A DNA stretch of 64,000 bases from NZQO01 sp964639255 (GCA_964639255.1 CAZXDP010000008.1:1-64000), one strand, 5' to 3'; positions 53,689 to 62,813 are shown, counted from the stretch's first letter. Program-made: numbers and translations. Notes: generated by a model not told the origin, from the letters alone.

Positions 53689-54168
53689 TTATTTTTCGTT
53701 CTGTAATCGTTCAATCATTTCTTTCATTTCGGCAATTTCCCTGCGCTGTGCCTTGATGATTTCTTCTGCCAGTTTCTTCACCTCTGGGTCTTTGATGTCC
53801 GCTCGTTCACTGGTCAATATAGCGATGGAATGATGCGGTATCATTGCTTTCATCCATAGTACGTCACCTACTGTGGATTTTTGGTCGCGAACCAAAAACA
53901 ATGCCCCAAAAAACAAGACCAAACTACCTAAAAGAATGGCAATATTCTTTTTCTTGTCGGTGTACATCTTCCGCATAAAAAACCACATAATGACTGCCAT
54001 TGCTGCTATGCCCAGACAGACCATATAGAAGCGCGTTAGGCTGAACCATACGTGGTCGAGTTCATAGGTGTTGAGATACATTGTGATGTACATTGCTACA
54101 AATGAGCAAGCCAGCATCATAAAAAATGTTCTGTATTTTCCTTTGTTTGCGTGTTTTGAATGTTCCAT
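53689..54168 (-). CDS. DUF305 membrane protein
   Basis: A 159-residue protein with three membrane helices (about 14-32, 43-65, 75-93) and a soluble C-terminus with the DUF305 signature MKAMIPHHSIAILTSERADI. The HH pair and Met residues are copper-ligand-like. Bacterial DUF305 proteins often accompany copper genes but lack an agreed function. It lies six bases upstream of the CusB-like start and shares its operon. Confidence 0.82.
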   Translation of the reverse strand: MEHSKHANKGKYRTFFMMLACSFVAMYITMYLNTYELDHVWFSLTRFYMVCLGIAAMAVIMWFFMRKMYTDKKKNIAILLGSLVLFFGALFLVRDQKSTVGDVLWMKAMIPHHSIAILTSERADIKDPEVKKLAEEIIKAQRREIAEMKEMIERLQNEK

Positions 54169-54187
54169 AGTTTTTGAATTTTTGGTG

Positions 54188-54895
54188 TTATTTGTTTCTC
54201 TTTTTTATTTTTCTGATTGTTGGTGAACTGATATACCATAACAAAAACCCGCTCAATACGGTAATCAATCCAAGTAGGGAAAAGGCACGTAGTACGGTTG
54301 TATTGAAATCGTCGCGACCTTCATAATCCATCGTATGGGTCATCCATAGAAAGTCGAACCAACGCCAATCCCGATGACGTAGCGTTTGGAATGCGCCATC
54401 TTTTTCGGAAACGTAGGCCTTGATGTTTTTAGGTGTTTCATAGCTGATGACATAGGCCGGAAGCGGTCTGCCACGATACTCGCTATGGCTGCCTACTTGC
54501 TCGATGCGCTCGATTCCTTTTACTTGAAGTTCCGGCAACATATTCCGTTCAGCGATTTTCAGAGCTTCACTTTCTGAGATTACTTTCTTTACTTTGCCTG
54601 TCTTGGCATCAAAGAGCTGTTTGTCATTAATCCAGTAAAAGGGTTTACCACCGATTTCCCGAAGTTCTACCGAGACTATTGCTTCTTCAAGATTCACTTC
54701 GGATGGACTTATCAAACTTGTAAAAGCAGATGCCTTTACTGGGTCTTGCCGAAATTGGTCACCGTGTATTTCGTCAATGTCTGTCCAACTAAAATACATC
54801 CCACTTATCGTCCACATCAAGAACTGGATGCCCAAGAAGATGCCCAAATAGCGGTGTACCTTTCTAATTTTTATCGCTGTTTTTCTTTTTACCAT
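54188..54895 (-). CDS. PepSY-domain membrane protein
   Basis: A 235-residue protein. The first helix (YLGIFLGIQFLMWTISGMYF, about 16-35) and a second one near the C-terminus (AFSLLGLITVLSGFLLWYIS) enclose periplasmic PepSY repeats (AYVSEKDG and the SEALKIAERNMLPE stretch). This matches PepSY_TM-like proteins often linked to iron or copper reduction. It lies between DUF305 and copA, five bases after copA's stop, and probably aids Cu(II)/Cu(I) cycling. Confidence 0.78.
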   Translation of the reverse strand: MVKRKTAIKIRKVHRYLGIFLGIQFLMWTISGMYFSWTDIDEIHGDQFRQDPVKASAFTSLISPSEVNLEEAIVSVELREIGGKPFYWINDKQLFDAKTGKVKKVISESEALKIAERNMLPELQVKGIERIEQVGSHSEYRGRPLPAYVISYETPKNIKAYVSEKDGAFQTLRHRDWRWFDFLWMTHTMDYEGRDDFNTTVLRAFSLLGLITVLSGFLLWYISSPTIRKIKKRNK

Positions 54896-54900
54896 ATAAC

Positions 54901-57441
54901 TTAATCAATGTTTGAACCTTTAAGCCTAAGCGAATTGGCTATGACCGAAACCGAACTGAAACTCATTGCCAGGGCCGCAATCATTGGGGACAATAAAATC
55001 CCAAAAAATGGATAGAGCAATCCCGCAGCAATGGGTATTCCCAAGGTGTTGTAAATCATCGCAAAAAACAGATTCTGCTTAATGTTTCGCATTACCACAT
55101 CGCTTAAATTTCTTGCCTTGACAATACCGTGTAGGTCGCCTTTGACCAAAGTAATGGCAGCACTTTCTATGGCCACATCAGTACCCGTTCCCATTGCGAT
55201 ACCCACATCACTTTTTGCGAGAGCTGGGGCATCATTGATACCGTCACCTGCCATCGCCACGACTTTTCCATTTTCTTGTAGTTTTTCAACTTCCTGCAAT
55301 TTGTTTTCGGGAAGCATTCCCGCTTGAAAATCTGCAAGATTGAGTTCGTTGGCCACTGCCTGAGCTGTATCGTGGTTGTCGCCCGTGAGCATAATCACAT
55401 CGATTCCCTTGTCCTGTAATTCCTTGATGGCCTTGGCACTCGTTTTCTTAATTTTATCACCAATTACTACATAACCGACAAGGTTTCCATCAATCGCGAG
55501 ATAGGAAACGGTTTTGCCCTGCTTTTGGAAGAATTGGGCTTTTTCTTCCATTTCTTTGGAAAGCGTCGCCTTTGCATATTCCATCATTTTGGCATTTCCT
55601 AAAGCCACCTTTTTACCGTTTACATTACCTTCAACACCTTTACCGGTTACGGCATTGAACCCGTCGGCTTTTAAGAAATCAGCTTTTTGTTCTTTGCCGT
55701 ATTTGATGGTGGCTTCCGCAAGGGGATGCTCACTTTGATTATTCAGGGAAACAATGTATTGCAGTACTTCGCTATCGCTGAAACCGTTATCAAAAGACCC
55801 CATTTTTTCCACCGTGGGTTTTCCTTCGGTAATCGTTCCCGTTTTATCCACGATAAGGGTATCTACCTTATCCATTTTTTCAAGTGCCTCTGCATTCTTG
55901 ATGAGCACCCCATTTTGTGCACCCTTACCCACACCGACCATCACGGACATCGGTGTTGCCAATCCCAATGCACAGGGACAGGCGATAATCAAAACGGCAA
56001 TGGCATTGACCAAGGCATACACATAAGCTGGTTCTGGTCCCCAAATTGCCCAAATCCCAAAAGTGATTACGGCGATGATGACCACGATGGGCACAAAGTA
56101 ACCTGAAACGGTATCGGCCAGTTTTTGGATAGGCGCACGGCTACGACTGGCATCATTGACCATCTGGATAATTTGTGAAAGCAACGTGTCGGAACCTACC
56201 TTTTCCGCTTTCATTAGGAAAGATTGGTTGCCATTAATCGTTCCGCTGCTGACCTTATCATCTACAGACTTGTTTACGGGAATGGGTTCGCCCGTTATCA
56301 TTGATTCATCGATGGATGTTTCACCTTCGGTGATGACGCCGTCAACCGGAATTTTATCACCCGGTTTTACCCGAAGAATATCGTCTAATTCAATTTGGTC
56401 AATAGCAACTTCCTGTTCCTCGCCATCCACGACTTTGACTGCCTTGTTGGGTGCCAGTTTTAAAAGTTCCTTGACTGCGGAATTGGTTTTACTATGCGCA
56501 CGAGCTTCTAACAATTGGCCAAGCAATACCAACGTAAGAATGACCGTGGCCGCTTCAAAATACACGTGAACGGTTCCCGCTTCGGTCTTGAACTGTTCGG
56601 GGAAAAAGTCTGGTACGAGCATCCCGAATACGCTGAACAACCAAGCCACACCTGCACCAATGCCAATAAGGGTGAACATATTGAGGTTCCACGTTTTTAT
56701 ACTGCGGTAAGCGCGTTCAAAGAACATCCAAGTGGCGTAGAACACAACGGGAATGGAAAGCGCAAACTGAATCCAGTTCCAGTATTTCAGTTCCAGAATG
56801 TCGTACAGCGGATTGTTGGCAACCATTTCGGACATCGCAATGATGAAAATCGGCAACGTAAAGGCCGTGGCTACCCAAAACTTTTTGAGCAGTTTTTTAT
56901 AGGTTTTTTCTTCTGCGGATAGGTCGGGTTCCATCGGTACCAAGTCCATTCCGCAAATAGGACAGCTTCCCGGCTCGTCCTTTACGATTTCGGGATGCAT
57001 TGGGCACGTCCACTGTTCAGAAGTGGTAGCGGTCAAATTCTGTTCCTCGACCAAATCCATTCCGCAGACAGGGCAATCGCCCGGTTTGTCATAGGTTTTA
57101 TCGCCTTCACAGTGCATCGGGCAGTAGAACGTTCCGGTTCCCTTGCCTTTAGGTTTTTCTTTTTTCGCTTTCGTACTTCGACTATGCTCAGCATTAACTT
57201 TAGCGGAATCATCCTTGTGATGATGTTTGCCTGGGTTGTGAATGCTATATGAACCGCCATCTTGCTTTAGTGCTTCCTGAAATGTTCCGATAGGAATATG
57301 CGATTCCATTTCAATGACCGCTTCAGATTTTTCTAAATTGACCGATGCTTCAATTACACCATCTACTTTAGAGAGAGTTTTCTCGACGTGGGTTCTGCAA
57401 CCATTGCAGGTCATTCCGTGTATGTGATAGGTGTGTTTCAT
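54901..57441 (-). CDS. copA: Copper P-type ATPase CopA
   Basis: An 846-residue P1B-1 ATPase. An HMA domain with GMTCNGC (C12, C15) is followed by two heavy-metal-binding domains (CPMHCEGDKTYDKPGDCPVC and CPMHPEIVKDEPGSCPIC types), then the membrane core with the CPC-type transport motif ACPCALG, the DKTGTITEG phosphorylation site, SEHPLA, and the hinge GDGINDAPAL. The doubled HMBD after HMA is common in Bacteroidota CopA. It exports Cu+ from the cytoplasm to the periplasm for the oxidase and RND system encoded nearby. A 9-base-arm hairpin lies just upstream of its start. Confidence 0.94.
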   Translation of the reverse strand: MKHTYHIHGMTCNGCRTHVEKTLSKVDGVIEASVNLEKSEAVIEMESHIPIGTFQEALKQDGGSYSIHNPGKHHHKDDSAKVNAEHSRSTKAKKEKPKGKGTGTFYCPMHCEGDKTYDKPGDCPVCGMDLVEEQNLTATTSEQWTCPMHPEIVKDEPGSCPICGMDLVPMEPDLSAEEKTYKKLLKKFWVATAFTLPIFIIAMSEMVANNPLYDILELKYWNWIQFALSIPVVFYATWMFFERAYRSIKTWNLNMFTLIGIGAGVAWLFSVFGMLVPDFFPEQFKTEAGTVHVYFEAATVILTLVLLGQLLEARAHSKTNSAVKELLKLAPNKAVKVVDGEEQEVAIDQIELDDILRVKPGDKIPVDGVITEGETSIDESMITGEPIPVNKSVDDKVSSGTINGNQSFLMKAEKVGSDTLLSQIIQMVNDASRSRAPIQKLADTVSGYFVPIVVIIAVITFGIWAIWGPEPAYVYALVNAIAVLIIACPCALGLATPMSVMVGVGKGAQNGVLIKNAEALEKMDKVDTLIVDKTGTITEGKPTVEKMGSFDNGFSDSEVLQYIVSLNNQSEHPLAEATIKYGKEQKADFLKADGFNAVTGKGVEGNVNGKKVALGNAKMMEYAKATLSKEMEEKAQFFQKQGKTVSYLAIDGNLVGYVVIGDKIKKTSAKAIKELQDKGIDVIMLTGDNHDTAQAVANELNLADFQAGMLPENKLQEVEKLQENGKVVAMAGDGINDAPALAKSDVGIAMGTGTDVAIESAAITLVKGDLHGIVKARNLSDVVMRNIKQNLFFAMIYNTLGIPIAAGLLYPFFGILLSPMIAALAMSFSSVSVIANSLRLKGSNID

Positions 57442-57465
57442 TACTTTACTAATTTGTGCCTGTCA

Positions 57466-57505
57466 CGGGAAGGGTCACTAACCAACCATCAAACTTCCCT
57501 TCCCG
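57466..57505. other. Hairpin upstream of copA
   Basis: CGGGAAGGG (57466-57474) pairs perfectly with CCCTTCCCG (57497-57505) over a 22-base loop. It lies 24 bases ahead of the copA start and 10 bases past the stop of the haem-binding gene. There is no T tail, so it may be a transcript-stability or attenuation element, or an operator. Confidence 0.45.
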
Positions 57506-57515
57506 CAGCAGGACT

Positions 57516-57971
57516 TTATTCCAAGCTATCTTTTAATTTTTTCATATACTCAATTACTGCTGTTTTGTTCGTTTCAGAAAAAATGGCATCCCTATGAATC
57601 AACGTATAGCTATCCAAAGGCATTTCACCATCTTCAATCTGGTTTATGATAGACCGTAATTTGCTATTTTTCCTTCGGTCGGAAAGGTTGCCCCATTCGT
57701 TGAAATTCAGCTCTGCCTTTCCTTCTTTGATATGATGTTCCAAGTACCAAGCAGATGGTTGCACCTTGCTGTACCAAGGATAATCGGTATTGTTACTATG
57801 GCAATCATAGCAGGAAACCCGCAACGATTGTTCTACCGTTGCAGGTACATTGTTCACGAGCATAAAATCAGTTTCTGGTACCGTTTCATTCTGGTTATAG
57901 TCCACAGTAAAAAACTGGATGACCACAAAGGCAATCAATGCTATCCACGCTATGATTTTTACTATTTTCAT
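57516..57971 (-). CDS. Haem-binding (cytochrome c-like) membrane-anchored protein
   Basis: A 151-residue protein with one N-terminal membrane helix (about 5-22) and a single haem attachment motif CYDCH (in VSCYDCHSNNTDYPWYSKVQ), followed by PSAWYLEHHIKEGK and a C-terminal helix. It matches the DUF-type haem-binding domain protein found next to copper genes in Bacteroidota, and probably carries electrons or senses redox state in the periplasm. The gap of one base to the DUF3347 gene implies coupling. Confidence 0.82.
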   Translation of the reverse strand: MKIVKIIAWIALIAFVVIQFFTVDYNQNETVPETDFMLVNNVPATVEQSLRVSCYDCHSNNTDYPWYSKVQPSAWYLEHHIKEGKAELNFNEWGNLSDRRKNSKLRSIINQIEDGEMPLDSYTLIHRDAIFSETNKTAVIEYMKKLKDSLE

Positions 57972-58568
57972 TTAGTTTATTTCACGTTGCACCTTACCAC
58001 ATTTCAGCATTTGGGCACCGAAATAGGGGTTTCTGATTTCTTCGTTCATACTTAGCCAGGCACCACCTTTATTGTTATCGTACATTGGGCAATACTGCTC
58101 ATAAATGGTCATTGAAGTTCCCGTTATCGCCACCATATCGGTCATATCCTTACTAAGTGTTTTGAAATGCTCACGTTGGTGGGCTATATCGCTCTCGCCT
58201 ATATGCTCGGCGTGTTCGGTGGCATCCTCAATGATGTCCTTTAGTTCGTTCTGCTCGCTGTCCGAATAGCTCGATGCATCAAAAGATTTTAGTGATTGTG
58301 CCAAGGTGTTGCCCAGTTCTTTTGCTTTGGAATTGTCATCGTTGACCAAAGCATCCTTCAGGTTGAAATAGTCTTTCAATACCACTTCTGCCTTTGTATC
58401 TTGATTTTTGTCCATAGCCATATCTTCCTTATCATTCATCGTTTCCTGATGCATCTCGTTGCTCATAGGTGCAGCTGGTTCATTCTTGTTTCCATCCTTG
58501 CAGGAAACGGTTAGAATCATTGTGGCAACAAGTGCCATTGTGCTCATTGTTAATTTGATTGTTTTCAT
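57972..58568 (-). CDS. DUF3347 lipoprotein
   Basis: A 198-residue lipoprotein. Signal and lipobox: ATMILTVSC (Cys at about 23). A methionine-rich spacer (EMHQETMNDKEDMAMDKN) follows, then the DUF3347 domain (VVLKDYFNLKDALVNDDNSK ... EQYCPMYDNNKGGAW). The CPMYDNNKGGAWLS signature and the Met-rich part point to periplasmic copper binding. It resembles the C-terminal domain of the CusB-like adaptor encoded nearby, so one probably arose from the other. Confidence 0.85.
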   Translation of the reverse strand: MKTIKLTMSTMALVATMILTVSCKDGNKNEPAAPMSNEMHQETMNDKEDMAMDKNQDTKAEVVLKDYFNLKDALVNDDNSKAKELGNTLAQSLKSFDASSYSDSEQNELKDIIEDATEHAEHIGESDIAHQREHFKTLSKDMTDMVAITGTSMTIYEQYCPMYDNNKGGAWLSMNEEIRNPYFGAQMLKCGKVQREIN

Positions 58569-58605
58569 TTTGTGTCTGTTTTAAAGGTTTATAAATGGTT
58601 TGTGT

Positions 58606-60957
58606 TTAAAATCTTGCCGATAGACCGCCACCCCAACCAAAACGGTTGTCGTAGCTGCCCATCAACGAAAAGTTTCTGCTTAAAACGTATTCGAGGCCTA
58701 CCTGCCAAGTGGTCTCTTCTTCAAAGTCGGTCCCTTCCTCAAAATCGGTGACCCAGCCGAAGTCCATCTGGTATTCATATTCCCCGTAAAGGGCGATATT
58801 TCGGAAAATCATCGTTGCAGTTGCAAACGATATGGTCGGCCTTAATTTGTTGTCTATCCGTAAATCGGAATCGATAAGAAGCGGCAATAGGTAGCGCACA
58901 CCCACAACGCCCGTCGTTGAAATTTCATCAAGGCTGTCCTCGCCCTCATTTTCTACATTTACACCACCGAATACACGGAAATAGCTGTTAAGCCAACGTT
59001 CATACGTGAACTCAGCTTCCAGATTTTCGTTCCAACCGTATTCCCCGCGAAGTGTAAACTGGTTACGGATATTGGTGGCGGTATAAAAAAGTTCTGTCAT
59101 ATGGCTTGCACCTGTGATTTCACCCCACGTCCACATATGGTCTGCCTCTGTGGTCAGATTGGAAAGTGGATAGCCCTTTAAGCGTTCATCGCGTGGTGTA
59201 TCATAACTGAATACCCGTGCCATCCCACTGTTGATGTGATAGAGGACGTGGCAATGGAAAAACCAATCGCCATATTCAACGGCATCAAATTCGATGACCA
59301 CTTTCTGCATCGGTGCCACGTTCACGGTATGCTTTAGCGGACTGTATTCGCCGTTCTCGTTGAGCACCCTGAAGAAATGCCCGTGCAGGTGCATCGGGTG
59401 GTGCATCATCGTCATATTGTTCAAGGTAATACGAACCACTTCGCCTTGATTGATTTTTATTTTATCGGTTTCAGACAATGGTACGCCGTTGATTGACCAT
59501 ACGTAACGGTTCATATTTCCCGTGAGGTTGAACAGCATTTCCCGGACAGGTTTTCCATCCTCAAATTCAGTCTTGCCGGGTGCTTTTAGATAGTGATAAT
59601 TGAATTCTGGATTGCCACCTGTTTTCATATTGTCGCCAATGACCTTTTCCTGTGGTACCATATAGCCCATTTTCATTCCGCCCATTTTGCCCCCATCATC
59701 CATCTTCATCTTGTCGTCCATTTGCATATCTTCGTGACCCATCTTATCGTGGTCCATTTCGGTGGAATCCTTTTTCATTCCCTTCATCTTGTCCATCTTC
59801 ATTCCGTCCATTTTCATCGCATACTTTTTCATCTTTTCGATGGAATCGTTTTTTGAGGGATTGAACTTGGCGGCGGGTGCGCCCATCTTCATATCCATTG
59901 CCATCATTTCCTGCATCTGTTTGATTAGGTCTGGCTTGGGAACTTCTGCTGCGGGCAAGACTTCGCCCTTTCCCAAAAACGCCGAAGCCTTTCCAGAACC
60001 GTCCTGTGAAGTAGCAAGTATTTCGAGCTTCCCGCTTTCGGGAATCGTGACGATAAAATCGTAGGTCTCTGCTACGCTGATAAGCGTTTTGTTCTTTTTT
60101 ACCGGTACAACATCCAGACCGTCAGATGAAACCAGCATTGGGTCTTGGCCACCAAAGGTGAGCCAGAAGTAAGAGGCTGCGGCGGCGTTGACAAATCGTA
60201 CCCGCACCCGTTCGCCAGGCTTGAATTCAGGATAGTCTTGTTCTGCTTGGCCATTGATAAAAAAGAGGTCATAGTAATTATCGAGTATGGCCATATCGGG
60301 CATTCGTTGCCACATCATCTTCAATTTGGCACCCGTGGCACCTTTGACGATGACCTTGTCCCAACTCTGTATCTGATTCTTCTTGATGAGATACCATTCG
60401 TTGCCACGCTTCAGGTTTCTTAGCTGTGATTTTGGATTTTCGTCCATCCAATCGGATAGCACCAATACCAAATCTTTGTCATATTCTAAGTCGGTTTCCT
60501 TGGGGTTGATTTGGATGGAACCATAAACGCCACGTTGTTCCTGCAAACCTGTGTGGGAATGGTACCAATATGTACCCGATTGTTTTAACGCAAACTTGTA
60601 CTGTTGGGTCTCGCCGGGTTGAATCGGTGGTGTGGTCAGATACGGTACACCATCGTAAAAGTTGGGCAGTATAAGCCCGTGCCAATGCACCGATGTTTCC
60701 ACATCCATTTTATTGGTCACGTTGATGATGGCAAATTCCCCTTCGTTAAATTCGAGATTGGGTCCAGGAATACTTCCGTTAAAGGTCATTGCCTTTACAT
60801 CCTTACCCGTGTAGTTGACCGTTTCGTAATCAATGGTCAAATCATAGACCCGTTCCGGCCAGTTGTCAACATTCTCTTCACTCTCATTCGCTTTGAATTG
60901 GGCGTTCGCACCGAAGGAAATGAGTAATAAGAGAAGTAAGTTTATTTTCAATTTCAT
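58606..60957 (-). CDS. Multicopper oxidase with C-terminal beta-barrel extension
   Basis: A 783-residue protein. After a signal peptide (about 1-19) come cupredoxin domains with the four copper motifs in order: HWHGLILP, WYHSHTGLQ, HPMHLHGHFFRV and HCHVLYHINSGM. A Met/Asp/Lys-rich insert (about 350-440, many KMDGMKMD-type units) resembles the copper-binding insert of CopA/CueO oxidases. The last ~185 residues (from YPLSNLTTEADH) are strand-rich and end in ARF, like CopB-type outer-membrane barrels. It would oxidise Cu(I) and is perhaps tethered to the outer membrane by its own tail. A perfect palindrome sits just upstream. Confidence 0.9.
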   Translation of the reverse strand: MKLKINLLLLLLISFGANAQFKANESEENVDNWPERVYDLTIDYETVNYTGKDVKAMTFNGSIPGPNLEFNEGEFAIINVTNKMDVETSVHWHGLILPNFYDGVPYLTTPPIQPGETQQYKFALKQSGTYWYHSHTGLQEQRGVYGSIQINPKETDLEYDKDLVLVLSDWMDENPKSQLRNLKRGNEWYLIKKNQIQSWDKVIVKGATGAKLKMMWQRMPDMAILDNYYDLFFINGQAEQDYPEFKPGERVRVRFVNAAAASYFWLTFGGQDPMLVSSDGLDVVPVKKNKTLISVAETYDFIVTIPESGKLEILATSQDGSGKASAFLGKGEVLPAAEVPKPDLIKQMQEMMAMDMKMGAPAAKFNPSKNDSIEKMKKYAMKMDGMKMDKMKGMKKDSTEMDHDKMGHEDMQMDDKMKMDDGGKMGGMKMGYMVPQEKVIGDNMKTGGNPEFNYHYLKAPGKTEFEDGKPVREMLFNLTGNMNRYVWSINGVPLSETDKIKINQGEVVRITLNNMTMMHHPMHLHGHFFRVLNENGEYSPLKHTVNVAPMQKVVIEFDAVEYGDWFFHCHVLYHINSGMARVFSYDTPRDERLKGYPLSNLTTEADHMWTWGEITGASHMTELFYTATNIRNQFTLRGEYGWNENLEAEFTYERWLNSYFRVFGGVNVENEGEDSLDEISTTGVVGVRYLLPLLIDSDLRIDNKLRPTISFATATMIFRNIALYGEYEYQMDFGWVTDFEEGTDFEEETTWQVGLEYVLSRNFSLMGSYDNRFGWGGGLSARF

Positions 60958-60964
60958 AATGTGT

Positions 60965-60987
60965 TAATTTTATTTGAAATAAAATTA
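60965..60987. promoter_or_regulatory. Perfect 23-base palindrome upstream of the multicopper oxidase
   Basis: TAATTTTATTT (60965-60975), one base, and its complement AAATAAAATTA (60977-60987). It lies seven bases ahead of the oxidase start, in the 72-base gap after the HMA-AraC gene. It may be an operator for that regulator, though a chance AT-rich dyad is possible. Confidence 0.5.
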
Positions 60988-61029
60988 TGGCTGTAATTCA
61001 ACAGCTTGTGTCATAATTTTGGTTCTTAT

Positions 61030-61593
61030 CTACATAATTTTGTCCAACGAATTCCTAAAATTCTTTTGTTGGGATTTATAGATTGAAAGGCTCATTCCCG
61101 TCTCGCTTTTAAACTGTCCGCTTAAATGGTTGATATGGCTATAATCGAGCAGTTGCGCCATTTCAGTAAAATTGTGTTCGTTAGCCTGTATGAGTTCTTT
61201 TACCTTTTCAATTTTTAGTTTGATGAAATATTTTTCAATGGTAACACCTTGCGTAAACGAGAATACCTTGCTGATTTTTGAATACTCGTGTCCCAAGGCA
61301 TCCACCAAATGTTCGGACAGTTTTTTATCAAGTTGAATCGGTAGTTCCTGCATCGTTTTTATGAGTTCGACCTTGACCTTTTCGGTCAACTTTTCTTCCG
61401 TACTTCCGATGAGCGAGAAACCGTTTTCTTTCAACAAGGTTTCGAATTTGTCCAAATCAAGGTCATCAATGTCCAGCCGCAATCGACCCAATTCAATCTG
61501 ATGCAACTCGATATTATTTACATTCAGTTCATCCTTCAACACCTTGATGCATCGGTCGCATACCATATTTTTTATGTAAAAGTCCTTGACCAT
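61030..61593 (-). CDS. HMA-AraC copper-sensing regulator
   Basis: A 187-residue protein. Residues 1 to about 70 have an HMA-like outline with the CxxC metal motif MVCDRC (C12, C15). Residues about 85-187 are an AraC-type double helix-turn-helix (FTQGVTIEKYFIKLKIEKVK and AQLLDYSHINHLSGQFKSET). A direct HMA-AraC fusion would let the DNA-binding part respond to copper without a separate sensor. It lies between the oxidase and the TolC-CusA genes and is the obvious regulator of both. Confidence 0.85.
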   Translation of the reverse strand: MVKDFYIKNMVCDRCIKVLKDELNVNNIELHQIELGRLRLDIDDLDLDKFETLLKENGFSLIGSTEEKLTEKVKVELIKTMQELPIQLDKKLSEHLVDALGHEYSKISKVFSFTQGVTIEKYFIKLKIEKVKELIQANEHNFTEMAQLLDYSHINHLSGQFKSETGMSLSIYKSQQKNFRNSLDKIM

Positions 61594-61595
61594 AA

Positions 61596-62813
61596 TTAGT
61601 TGATTAGATAATTGATAATCGCAGACTGTGCATAGTACATCCGCACCGACTCGATTTGGTTCATCTGAAATTTCAGTTGCAGTTCCTGTATGTCCAGTAC
61701 ATCATTAAAATCGATGGTTCCTGTTTCATAATTCTTAATCAGGATTTCTTCGGCATCGTTCGCTTGCTTTAAATTCTTTTCTTGGGTATTGAATTGAATA
61801 CGGGCTTGATTGCGTTGCGATGTTGCTTTCGCGAAAGCGGTTTCCAATACATTCAATCGTTCGTTTTTCTGGGATTCGATTTCCAGTTGCTTCAGTTCGT
61901 TCTGTTTGGAAACCGATGAATAGCGGTTGTTGAAAATAGGTATGGACAGCGATACCATTGGCATAATGATATCCTTGCCGTTGTCGCTAAAGGTCATATC
62001 GGGACGTTCGGAAACGGGTACATAGTCCAATCCAAAACCGATATTCGGGGCACTTTCTTTCTGATTGAGCAATTCGGATTGCTCAATGGACTCGTAAAGT
62101 CTATCGTATTTTAGCAGTTCCGGATTGAGTGCCAATCCTTCTTTGCTATACATCGGGTCTTCCGTTGGAATGGTCATTTCCGGAATAACTTCCACGGCGA
62201 TACTTTCCTTTCGGTTCAGCAGATTGTTGAAGTTGGACTGTTCCGCCAAATAGTCTTCCTGAAGGACTTCCTTTTGTTGTTGTAATTCGTTCTGCCGAAT
62301 CTGCAATCGTAGTACGTCCACGGCAGAGGCTTTGCCCACTTCCACAGAGGTCAATGCCAACCGTTCATAGGTCTCTAAGAGTTGGATGTTTTCGTCCAAA
62401 ATATCCTGCTTCGCTTTATTGGCATACAATTGGTAATAGGATTGGGCGACCGAAAGTGCCAGTTTTCGTTTGGCAATGGCAATTTCTACAAACTCATTTT
62501 CCGCCATTGAGCTGGCATAGTTTTCCCGTGCCGTTATCGTGCCGAACCAAGGCAACATCTGCGAAATCGAAAACCGTGCCCGTTGCGCACCCGTTCGGGT
62601 TTCGGGTTCGCTTACAAAGTATCCTGCGCTTACCACAGTATTAGGTAGCGTATTGACCTCATTGCCCTTTTCCTGTGCGATGTTGTATCGAAGTTCGTAT
62701 GCTTGGATAACGGGATTGTTCGCTTCCGCTTCCTGAATGTAGGATTGCAGTTCCTGTGCTTTTGCGAAAGCGGAAACAAGCAATAATCCGATGATGATTT
62801 TTACATTTTTCAT
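61596..62813 (-). CDS. TolC-family outer-membrane duct
   Basis: A 405-residue protein. Signal peptide (about 1-19, ending AFAKAQE, encoded over a one-mismatch copy of the GCTTTCGCGAAAGC word at about 62757). The mature part has the OEP helical-hairpin repeats (for example ALSVAQSYYQLYANKAKQDI and AEEILIKNYETGTIDFND). It is the exit duct for the CusA-type pump encoded upstream, whose stop it overlaps by four bases. This Cus system keeps a separate TolC, unlike the CusA-TolC fusion at 47-51 kb. Confidence 0.9.
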   Translation of the reverse strand: MKNVKIIIGLLLVSAFAKAQELQSYIQEAEANNPVIQAYELRYNIAQEKGNEVNTLPNTVVSAGYFVSEPETRTGAQRARFSISQMLPWFGTITARENYASSMAENEFVEIAIAKRKLALSVAQSYYQLYANKAKQDILDENIQLLETYERLALTSVEVGKASAVDVLRLQIRQNELQQQKEVLQEDYLAEQSNFNNLLNRKESIAVEVIPEMTIPTEDPMYSKEGLALNPELLKYDRLYESIEQSELLNQKESAPNIGFGLDYVPVSERPDMTFSDNGKDIIMPMVSLSIPIFNNRYSSVSKQNELKQLEIESQKNERLNVLETAFAKATSQRNQARIQFNTQEKNLKQANDAEEILIKNYETGTIDFNDVLDIQELQLKFQMNQIESVRMYYAQSAIINYLIN

